Source: JBKHHU01 sp046539045 (GTDB taxonomy: Bacteria; Planctomycetota; Phycisphaerae; SM23-33). From it: a DNA stretch of 12,984 nt. Below the pieces are notes generated by a model. The model saw nothing but the letters and a program-made list of their open reading frames with translations. It was not told the DNA's origin and ran no database searches. A program made the position numbers and the translations under genes. The stretch lies in the NCBI GenBank assembly GCA_046539045.1, contig JBKHHU010000096.1:1-12984 (forward strand), given 5' to 3'. This document shows positions 8,571-12,984 of the stretch, one piece after another (the stretch's first letter is position 1; every line of letters begins with the position of its first letter).

Positions 8571-8897
8571 GCTGCCGCCCGAGGACTCCATGTCGTCGAT
8601 CCGTCGGCGGATGTCGTTCAGGGCGTTCTCGAAATACTCCGCCTGGTCACGCAGCGTATCCAACTGCTGATCGGCTTCCGCCGCGGGCGGTTGTGCGGCT
8701 CCACGCTGCCAGCCGAACAGACCGGTGGCGAAGAATCGGTTCCGCCAACCCCGCCCGCCGCGACCCCTGCCGCCGCCAAAGCCACGTCCACCATAGGGTG
8801 CCGCATAGCCCGGCCGGTTGTAACCGGCACAGAATCCTGCTGCTCGTCCCGTCATTGGGCCCATTCCGGAAGGGCCTGTTCCATCACCAAATGGCAT
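8565..8897 (-). CDS. DUF5320 family Gly-rich small protein with coiled-coil tail
   Basis: This 110-residue protein has the DUF5320 N-terminal signature GDGTGPSGMGPMTGR followed by GFC, with one cysteine at position 23. A Gly/Arg/Tyr-rich low-complexity stretch covers about residues 24-52. A charged heptad-like helix at about 73-105 (LDTLRDQAEYFENALNDIRR) is a probable coiled coil. ATG 8897 has an AAGGAG site 7 nt upstream. The function of DUF5320 is not established; members commonly sit beside NifX-fold proteins and MinD-type Fe-S ATPases, as here. A second, shorter DUF5320 gene lies on the plus-strand arm at 10994 and shares the N-terminal block, suggesting both act on a common partner. A scaffold or metal-cluster carrier role is inference only. 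Confidence 0.85.
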   Translation of the reverse strand: MPFGDGTGPSGMGPMTGRAAGFCAGYNRPGYAAPYGGRGFGGGRGRGGRGWRNRFFATGLFGWQRGAAQPPAAEADQQLDTLRDQAEYFENALNDIRRRIDDMESSGGSD

Positions 8898-8945
8898 GAC
8901 TGTTCTCCTTGCACTATGTTTTCGTTCTACACGTAGTTTCGAAAG

Positions 8946-9320
8946 TCAGCGTCCGCATCGGTTCCGCCCGCGTCGTCGTCGACGTCGGCAGCAGCCGGGC
9001 ATCAGGAACGCATCGGTGTTGAGCTTTCCGTGGGCGAACGCGTCCAGCACATTGCGTACTTCACCGCAGGTCTGCGAGATGACGTCCACTCCCCTCGAGC
9101 GGAGAATCAGCTCCAGACCGCGTGAAATCGCCCCGCAGATCAGCACATCCACCCCGTGCTCGCAAAGCAGCGAACTGCGAACGCGTGGATCGTCGGTGTC
9201 CAGGAGCAGTTCCTTCCTGCTCTGCTCGACACTGTTTTCCAGCTCTACCACCAGCACGCTGCCAGAAACGTCGAACACCGGGCTGACCCGGCCTTGCCAA
9301 TGTGGAATTGCCACTTTCAT
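8946..9320 (-). CDS. NifX-fold metal-cluster-binding protein with Cys/Arg-rich tail
   Basis: This 124-residue protein belongs to the dinitrogenase iron-molybdenum cofactor family (NifX/NafY/ORP fold, COG1433 type), whose members bind Fe-Mo or Mo-Cu-S clusters non-covalently. Family features are the start MKVAIPHWQGRVSPVFD and the core GVDVLICGAISRGLELIL. I chose ATG 9320 because the conserved fold begins there; a GTG extension to 9374 would add 18 unlikely residues. The C-terminus is odd: PGCC, six arginines, then GRNRCGR. It carries cysteines 110, 111 and 122, in addition to C53, C62 and C85. No convincing Shine-Dalgarno precedes the ATG, and a sigma54-like promoter lies so close (9334-9349) that the leader could be only a few bases. 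It is the first clear gene of the minus-strand operon. Confidence 0.85.
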   Translation of the reverse strand: MKVAIPHWQGRVSPVFDVSGSVLVVELENSVEQSRKELLLDTDDPRVRSSLLCEHGVDVLICGAISRGLELILRSRGVDVISQTCGEVRNVLDAFAHGKLNTDAFLMPGCCRRRRRRGRNRCGR

Positions 9321-9333
9321 CAGCAGAACCCCA

Positions 9334-9349
9334 TGTAAATCGCGTGCCA
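9334..9349 (-). promoter_or_regulatory. Candidate sigma54 promoter for the minus-strand operon
   Basis: On the minus strand the sequence reads TGGCACG-CGAT-TTACA. The -24 element is perfect and the spacing is exact; the -12 element has A for the usual G of the GC pair, which is the weak point. The predicted start point is about 3 bp before ATG 9320, implying an almost leaderless mRNA. That agrees with the lack of a Shine-Dalgarno there. Confidence 0.5.
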
Positions 9350-9464
9350 GAAGCCGAACCTGCCCGGAACGCACCCCGAGCGGCCAGTTTCGACAGATTC
9401 GCCCGGGGCCCTGCTTTCCTGTTCATGCATTTTGCTTGTCTGCGAGACTTGCCGCATCGCATAA

Positions 9465-9476
9465 TGCACGATTGCA
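9465..9476. promoter_or_regulatory. Candidate activator-binding repeat, copy 1
   Basis: TGCACGATTGCA is a near-palindrome (TGCA-N4-TGCA) and recurs exactly at 9596-9607. This copy lies about 115-150 bp upstream of the minus-strand sigma54-like promoter and its start point, a usual distance for enhancer-binding protein sites. Confidence 0.5.
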
Positions 9477-9497
9477 GCGACGCACTAGAGGGAAGGT

Positions 9498-9517
9498 GTT
9501 GTCAATACTTGTCCAAC
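9498..9517. repeat. Imperfect inverted repeat in mid control region
   Basis: GTTGTCAA and TTGTCCAAC face each other around TAC, an imperfect dyad near the middle of the control region. It may be another operator half-site pair, or chance. Confidence 0.3.
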
Positions 9518-9595
9518 GGACATCGGAGAACGCGGCCTCAAGCAGACATTCGTGCTCTGTCGCAGTGAGTTCGGAAGCGGGATACTCTTGCATCC

Positions 9596-9607
9596 TGCAC
9601 GATTGCA
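9596..9607. promoter_or_regulatory. Candidate activator-binding repeat, copy 2
   Basis: This is the second exact copy of TGCACGATTGCA, about 90-100 bp upstream of the plus-strand sigma54 promoter. A further TGCA at 9589 extends it to TGCA-N3-TGCA-N4-TGCA. The position is typical of an upstream activating sequence. Confidence 0.55.
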
Positions 9608-9696
9608 CGCCCTGCCGCGAGACCGGCAGAATCGCCCGCCGCTTGATCCGCAGTGCAGGACGGCATTTACGACATCCATGCCCCTCGATAAGCTGT

Positions 9697-9712
9697 TGGC
9701 ATGTCGGTTGCA
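9697..9712 (+). promoter_or_regulatory. Sigma54 (-24/-12) promoter for the plus-strand operon
   Basis: TGGCATG-TCGG-TTGCA matches the sigma54 consensus TGGCACG-N4-TTGCW at all but one base, with GG at 9698-9699 and GC at 9710-9711 exactly 12 bp apart. The predicted start point is about 9723, just before the AAGGAAGGA ribosome site (9726-9734) and ATG 9742. Transcription should need an ATP-dependent enhancer-binding activator, which is not encoded in this window. Confidence 0.75.
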
Positions 9713-9741
9713 ATACCTCCGGCGAAGGAAGGATTTCTCTT

Positions 9742-10104
9742 ATGAAAATCGCACTGACGACTACAGGCTCGACGCTGGATTCTCCCGTGGACCCGCGATT
9801 CGGGCGGGCAAAGGCATTTGTGATCTACGACACTGAGACCGACGAGTACACCACCGCCGGCAACGACCAAAACCTCAACGCCGCCCAAGGCGCTGGGATC
9901 CAGGCCGCCAAAAATGTCGCCGCCCATGGTGTGCAGGCAGTGGTCACCGGCCACGTCGGCCCTAAGGCCTTTTCCACGCTCGCCGCAGCCGGGATCGCCG
10001 TCTACACCGGTGCAACCGGAACCATCGCCGACGCGATCGAACAGTTCAAACAGGACCGGCTGCAGCAGGCTGACCAGGCCGACGTGCAGGGACACTGGGT
10101 CTGA
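9742..10104 (+). CDS. NifX-fold protein, orange-protein (ORP)-like metal-cluster binder
   Basis: This 120-residue cytoplasmic protein of the NifX/ORP fold (Nitro_FeMo-Co family) has no membrane segment. Recognisable blocks are MKIALTTTGSTLDSPVDPRFGRA at the start, the Gly/Ala-rich NLNAAQGAGIQAAKNVAAHG (45-64), VQAVVTGHVGPKAF (65-77) and the terminal AIEQFKQDRL helix. It lacks cysteine, as expected if the cluster is held non-covalently; orange protein of Desulfovibrio holds a Mo-Cu-sulfide cluster that way. ATG 9742 has a strong AAGGAAGGA site upstream, and a sigma54 promoter ends 30 bp before it. It leads a six-gene plus-strand operon; DUF89 begins 3 bp after its stop. The exact metal cannot be told from sequence. 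Confidence 0.9.
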   Translation: MKIALTTTGSTLDSPVDPRFGRAKAFVIYDTETDEYTTAGNDQNLNAAQGAGIQAAKNVAAHGVQAVVTGHVGPKAFSTLAAAGIAVYTGATGTIADAIEQFKQDRLQQADQADVQGHWV

Positions 10105-10107
10105 TCC

Positions 10108-11007
10108 ATGCGTACAGCTCTGGAATGCATTCCCTGTTTCGCCCGTCAGGCCCTGGATGCCTCACGGCTGATCACCGAAGATCCCGCCCTGCACGAGCAG
10201 ATCCTGCGGGAAGTGCTGCGGTGGACGGCCGAGATGGACCTGGAGCAGTCCCCGCCGACGGTCGCCCAGCGACTCCATCGCAGGCTTCGCCAACTGACCG
10301 GCTGTGCTGACCCGTACCGCCGGATCAAGGACCGCTTCAATCGGCTGGCACTGGAAGCCTACCCGGATCTGAAAACCAAGGTACGTCAGGCAGAAGACCC
10401 GCTGTGGCTGGCGATGCGCCTGGCCATCGCCGGGAACGTCATCGATCTCGGCGTCAGTGGCGACCTGACCGAGGAGGACGTGCTGCAGAGCATCGACAAT
10501 GTTCTGCATGAGCCGTTCTCCGGAGATATCGAGGAATTCAGGCGCCACGTCCGGCGGGCGAACAGCATCCTCTACCTCGCCGACAACGCCGGAGAGATCG
10601 TTCTGGACCGGTTGCTCATCGAGCAACTGCCCGTGGAGCGTGTCACGCTGGCCGTCCGCGGCAGACCGATCCTCAACGATGTCACCCGCGTCGATGCCGA
10701 GACCGCCGGACTGACCGATATCGTCACGGTCATCGACAACGGATCCGACGCACCCGGCACGCTCCTGCCCGACTGCAGCCGCGAGTTCCGCCGCCGCTTT
10801 GAGCAGGCCGACCTGATCATCGCCAAAGGCCAAGGCAACTTCGAAACCCTCAGCGACACTCCGGCCGACATCTTCTTCCTGCTCAAGGCCAAGTGCCCGG
10901 TCATCGCCGCCAACATCGGCCTGCCCGTTGGAACCCATATCGCCAGACGCAGAAAAGCAGCCGCCGACGAGCGACAGGAAGAGAAGGAACAACATGCCTC
11001 GATTTGA
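10108..11007 (+). CDS. DUF89 / ARMT1-like metal-dependent phosphatase
   Basis: This 299-residue protein belongs to the DUF89 family (damage-control phosphatases; prokaryotic single-domain type related to ARMT1). Family marks are ECIPCFARQ near the start (6-14), YLADNAGEIVLD (156-167, metal and phosphate site), ILNDVT (188-193), IIAKGQGNFETL (237-248) and FFLLKAKCPVIA (256-267). These proteins hydrolyse phosphate from reactive or damaged phosphometabolites in a divalent-metal-dependent way; the substrate of bacterial members is mostly unknown. The C-terminal 20 residues (RRRKAAADERQEEKEQ) are a charged extension overlapping the next gene by 14 bp, so translation is probably coupled. Being embedded in a metal-cluster operon suggests it repairs or recycles a metabolite used there, which is inference. 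Confidence 0.92.
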   Translation: MRTALECIPCFARQALDASRLITEDPALHEQILREVLRWTAEMDLEQSPPTVAQRLHRRLRQLTGCADPYRRIKDRFNRLALEAYPDLKTKVRQAEDPLWLAMRLAIAGNVIDLGVSGDLTEEDVLQSIDNVLHEPFSGDIEEFRRHVRRANSILYLADNAGEIVLDRLLIEQLPVERVTLAVRGRPILNDVTRVDAETAGLTDIVTVIDNGSDAPGTLLPDCSREFRRRFEQADLIIAKGQGNFETLSDTPADIFFLLKAKCPVIAANIGLPVGTHIARRRKAAADERQEEKEQHASI

Positions 11008-11257
11008 CGGTACAGGCCCGCAAGGCCTCGGCCCGCTGACCGGCCGGGGACGGGGCTTCTGCGTGATGAAGCTTCCCAACCAGGATCACCCGACCGCGAC
11101 CGGGATCGCCGGGGCCGGCGGCGAACCGTTCGGCCGGCAAACCGGCAACCCGGGAACCCTCCAACAGCTCCACACCGACGCTGACCGCCTGGACGTGCTG
11201 CTCCGAAGCTTTCGGCGAAGCCTGGACCGGCTGTCCCCTCGACAGCGATTTCATTAA
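10994..11257 (+). CDS. DUF5320 family small protein (short form)
   Basis: This 87-residue protein opens with the same block as the DUF5320 protein at 8565-8897: FDGTGPQGLGPLTGR then GFC, with its only cysteine again at position 23. The middle is Gly/Pro/Asn-rich and probably disordered. The C-terminal helix (about 56-82, LQQLHTDADRLDVLLRSFRRSLDRL) is amphipathic and may pair as a coiled coil. ATG 10994 has an AAGGAA site 5 nt upstream and lies inside the end of the DUF89 gene. A longer in-frame extension from 10928 is rejected because the DUF5320 signature begins at MPRFDG. Its function is unknown; a small partner of the NifX-fold proteins is likely from context. Confidence 0.85.
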   Translation: MPRFDGTGPQGLGPLTGRGRGFCVMKLPNQDHPTATGIAGAGGEPFGRQTGNPGTLQQLHTDADRLDVLLRSFRRSLDRLSPRQRFH

Positions 11258-11276
11258 TCCCGAGACGGAAGCCAAC

Positions 11277-11882
11277 ATGCAGAATCAGCAATCCCCGGCA
11301 GCTCTCCCCGATGACCTGCAAGCGTGTATCGAATTCCACGGCCATTTGTGTCCGGGCGTGGTGATCGGGTACTGCGCGTCGAAACTCGCCTTGCGCGAGC
11401 TTTCCGCCGGCCGGTCCGGCGACGAGGAATTCATCGCGATTGTCGAGAACGACACCTGCGCCGTCAATGCCATCCAATGGCTCACCGGGTGCACCTTCGG
11501 CAAAGGCAATCTCTTCTTTCATGATTACGGAAAAATGGTGTTCACTTTCGCCAGCCGGGAAAGTGGCCGGTCGCTGCGCCTGCGATTGCGGGACTACGAC
11601 CAGCCGTCAGCGGAGGAGCTTCCGGAGCATCTACGAAGACAACGCCGGATCGAGTTCATGCTGTCCCGCGACCCGGCGGTGTTGTTCGACGTGAAGCAGA
11701 ACCCGCTGGACGAGCTTCCCGAACCGGCACGCATCCGCGACAGCTTTGCCTGCGATATGTGCGGCGAGCGCGCTATGGTCACCCGCGCCTGCCCCGGACA
11801 ACTGGGAACCCTCTGTATCCCCTGTTACGAAAAACATCTGGAGAATCCGGACACGTCATCCCGCTCGATCCACGAATCGTAA
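11277..11882 (+). CDS. FmdE-like protein with C-terminal zinc finger
   Basis: This 201-residue protein is related to subunit E of formylmethanofuran dehydrogenase. The N-terminal domain carries the FmdE marks FHGHLCPG (20-27), ENDTCAVNAIQ (57-67) and TGCTFGKGNL (70-79), with conserved His and Cys residues that form a likely metal site. The C-terminus has CDMC (159-162), C172 and CIPC (180-183), a treble-clef or ribbon-type zinc site seen in longer FmdE proteins. No catalytic Fmd/Fwd subunits are in the window, so it is not evidence for methanofuran metabolism; FmdE homologues occur in many anaerobes with unknown roles, often near molybdenum or tungsten enzymes. ATG 11277 follows a GGAAG site, 19 bp after the previous stop. 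Confidence 0.92.
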   Translation: MQNQQSPAALPDDLQACIEFHGHLCPGVVIGYCASKLALRELSAGRSGDEEFIAIVENDTCAVNAIQWLTGCTFGKGNLFFHDYGKMVFTFASRESGRSLRLRLRDYDQPSAEELPEHLRRQRRIEFMLSRDPAVLFDVKQNPLDELPEPARIRDSFACDMCGERAMVTRACPGQLGTLCIPCYEKHLENPDTSSRSIHES

Positions 11883-11955
11883 CCTCGGGCGGGCTCTGCC
11901 GGAGAAAACAACAAATACCGAACCCCCGAACAACTACACGAAGGAACCGAAACAG

Positions 11956-12294
11956 ATGAAGATTGCCATTCCCATCGCCGACGGAAAACTGTGCATGCAC
12001 TTCGGCCATTGTCAGCAGTTTGCGCTGGTCAGCGTCGATACCGAATCGCAGAGCATCCAAAGCATAGACTACCTTACCCCGCCGCCGCACGAGCCGGGCG
12101 TCCTGCCCCGATGGCTGTACCAACAGGGAGCCGAAATGATCATCGCAGGCGGGATGGGACAGCGGGCACAGAGCCTCTTCACCCAGAACGGTGTGGAAGT
12201 CGTCGTCGGTGCACCCGCTGCCGAACCGGAAGCGATCGTACAGGCGTACCTTGCAGATGAACTGGAAGCAGGAAAGAATGTCTGCGACCACTGA
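11956..12294 (+). CDS. NifX-fold metal-cluster-binding protein with Cys/His termini
   Basis: This 112-residue protein is the third NifX/NifB-C-like domain in the window. It begins MKIAIPIADG, has C13 and MHFGHCQQF (14-22), the core GAEMIIAGGMGQRAQSLF (58-75), and ends KNVCDH. HFGHC near the start and a terminal N-x-CDH are typical of one branch of this family and put Cys/His at both ends of the fold, plausible cluster or metal ligands. This differs from the cysteine-free paralogue at 9742 and the Arg/Cys-tailed one at 8946. ATG 11956 has AAGGA 10 nt upstream; a 73-bp gap precedes it with no clear promoter. Its end overlaps the thioesterase gene by 17 bp. An in-frame extension from 11746 lies inside the FmdE gene and is rejected. 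Confidence 0.9.
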   Translation: MKIAIPIADGKLCMHFGHCQQFALVSVDTESQSIQSIDYLTPPPHEPGVLPRWLYQQGAEMIIAGGMGQRAQSLFTQNGVEVVVGAPAAEPEAIVQAYLADELEAGKNVCDH

Positions 12295-12727
12295 ACCCAA
12301 CACGCACCTGCTCCAACGCACCCGAGATGCGGTACACCCGCGATGCGTCATCTGCGGACCGCCCAGCCGCAACGGCTTGGGGGTGTGCTTCCATACCCTT
12401 GGTGACGGAAGCGTCTCCGCGGAATTCGATTGCGACTTCGAGTACGAAGGCTATGACGGCATGTTGCACGGCGGGGTCATCAGCGCCCTGTCGGACGCGG
12501 CGATGGCCAACTGTCTCTTCGCGCGCGGGATCGCTGCGGTTACCGCGGAACTCAACGTCCGATTCCGGCACCCTATCCGCCTCGGCAAGCCGCTGACGGT
12601 AACCGGCACGATCATCCGCGACGGCAGACCGGTGTTCGTCCTGCAGGCGGAACTGGTGCAGGACGGACAGTTGAAAGCCAAAGCGACAGGCAAGTTCATG
12701 GAACTACCGGAAGATCCCCAGGCGTGA
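12278..12727 (+). CDS. PaaI-type hotdog-fold thioesterase
   Basis: This 149-residue protein has the hotdog acyl-CoA thioesterase fold of the PaaI type. Near the start is CVICGPPSRNGLGVCF (23-38), the CxxCG...N-GL segment common in one subgroup. The active-site helix follows as MLHGGVISALSDAAM (62-76), with HGG and an Asp at 73 in the expected places, then VTAELNVRFRHPI (88-100). It probably cleaves a CoA thioester; the acyl group is unknown. ATG 12278 has AGGAAAG just upstream and lies inside the end of the NifX-fold gene, a coupling that argues for co-transcription. It is the last gene of the plus-strand operon and its link to metal-cluster proteins is unexplained. Confidence 0.9.
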   Translation: MSATTEPNTHLLQRTRDAVHPRCVICGPPSRNGLGVCFHTLGDGSVSAEFDCDFEYEGYDGMLHGGVISALSDAAMANCLFARGIAAVTAELNVRFRHPIRLGKPLTVTGTIIRDGRPVFVLQAELVQDGQLKAKATGKFMELPEDPQA

Positions 12728-12945
12728 AAGCTCAGCATCCCATCGATCAGTTTCGAGGACGCCCGGCTCGGGAACGGCTTGAATGTCTGCAGGATCTCCA
12801 TTGTAGTATATCGATATGATAGACACGTCCAGCAGCCTGCTGACGGATCCGGTCGGGAACGACATCCTGCCCCGAACTCGAAATGACTCATGCACCGCAT
12901 CATGACAGCGAGCGTCATGCGCGGCGAACCATGGCTCGCCACAGG
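12728..12945. other. Convergent intergenic gap with several small dyads
   Basis: This 218-bp gap has no convincing gene. It contains ATATCGATAT (perfect 10-bp palindrome, 12808-12817) in an AT-rich island, CAGCAG/CTGCTG (12830-12842), CATGAC/GTCATG (12901-12919) and an imperfect dyad around CCATGG (12922-12939). The last two come straight after the stop of the minus-strand regulator and could fold as a transcript end, but no U-tract is seen. Confidence 0.5.
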
Positions 12946-12984
12946 TTACCGGAACTGCTTCCGGTAGCGCGTAGGTGTGATGCC
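12946..12984 (-). CDS. AraC-family transcriptional regulator (C-terminal end only)
   Basis: The minus strand from the window edge reads GITPTRYRKQFR followed by TAA. G-x-TP-x-x-YR+xFR is the characteristic end of the second helix-turn-helix of AraC/XylS-family regulators. Only 12 codons are present, so the sensor domain and target cannot be told. Its last codons also form an 8-bp perfect inverted repeat (TACCGGAA/TTCCGGTA, 12947-12966). It converges on the thioesterase operon and is probably an unrelated unit. Confidence 0.75.
   Translation of the reverse strand, partial: GITPTRYRKQFR

Larger units (their letters stand above)
9321..9741. promoter_or_regulatory. Divergent control region between the two operons
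   Basis: This 421-bp gap separates the divergent starts at 9320 (minus) and 9742 (plus). It carries a sigma54-type promoter towards each side, two exact 12-bp TGCACGATTGCA repeats, an imperfect inverted repeat at 9498-9517 and many TGCA tetramers (at 9426, 9465, 9473, 9589, 9596, 9604, 9654 and 9709). A minus-strand reading frame of 96 codons (9423-9713, TTG start) crosses it, but its third-position GC is lower than that of the neighbouring genes and it overlaps the promoter, so I treat the stretch as mainly regulatory. Confidence 0.75.

Noticed and set aside
9436..9465. Weak sigma70-like pair TTGTCT / CATAAT with 18-bp spacing on the plus strand
   Set aside because: It is a poor match nearly 280 bp from the gene start, and a much better sigma54 promoter sits at the right distance.
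9485..9679. 64-codon minus-strand frame in the control region
   Set aside because: It is Ser/Arg/Cys-rich, has no motif or clear ribosome site, and overlaps the repeat elements.
8896..9741. Plus-strand extension upstream of the NifX-fold gene at 9742
   Set aside because: The family fold begins at ATG 9742 with a strong ribosome site; the extension crosses the opposite-strand gene and the sigma54 promoter.
12704..12895. Minus-strand frame containing AVPEPGVL, recalling a PEP-CTERM sorting signal
   Set aside because: No transmembrane helix or basic tail follows the motif, and the frame overlaps the thioesterase end; the match is chance.
1..12984. CRISPR arrays, tRNA or rRNA genes, insertion sequences
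   Set aside because: I saw no regularly spaced repeats, no cloverleaf or rRNA signature, and no transposase or terminal inverted repeats on either strand.

Overview
The window reads as a GC-rich genome of an anaerobic or facultatively anaerobic bacterium. Secreted polysaccharide-type enzymes, VCBS/FG-GAP repeat proteins and an AraC-type regulator suggest the Planctomycetota/PVC side of the tree. That placement is inference from gene style, not from a marker gene.

Layout: (1) 171-6494, plus strand: three tightly spaced genes for secreted proteins, namely a calcineurin-like metallophosphoesterase, a GH123/DUF4091-like glycoside-hydrolase-type protein and a VCBS-repeat beta-propeller protein. 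They run into a strong 17-bp-stem terminator at 6571-6610 that should work in both directions. (2) 6672-9320, minus strand: a NifX-fold metal-cluster protein with a Cys/Arg-rich tail, a DUF5320 protein, and two MinD/Mrp-type P-loop ATPases each with an inserted 2x[4Fe-4S] ferredoxin domain. (3) 9321-9741: a divergent control region. (4) 9742-12727, plus strand: a second NifX-fold (orange-protein-like) protein, a DUF89 phosphatase, a second DUF5320 protein, an FmdE-like protein with a zinc finger, a third NifX-fold protein and a hotdog thioesterase, partly overlapping. (5) 12946-12984, minus strand: the last 12 codons of an AraC-family regulator.

The most interesting unit is 6672-12727. Two divergent operons share NifX-fold proteins and DUF5320 proteins, with paired Fe-S MinD ATPases on one arm. 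This resembles the orange protein (ORP) complex of Desulfovibrio, which binds a Mo-Cu sulfide cluster and is encoded by two divergent sigma54-controlled operons. The 420-bp control region here holds a near-perfect sigma54 (-24/-12) promoter 30 bp before the plus-strand operon, a second good candidate facing the minus-strand operon, and two exact copies of a 12-bp near-palindrome (TGCACGATTGCA) placed like enhancer sites, one for each promoter. No enhancer-binding activator or sigma54 gene is in the window. The DUF89, FmdE and thioesterase genes extend the cluster beyond the ORP set I know, and their joint role is not explained by a known pathway.
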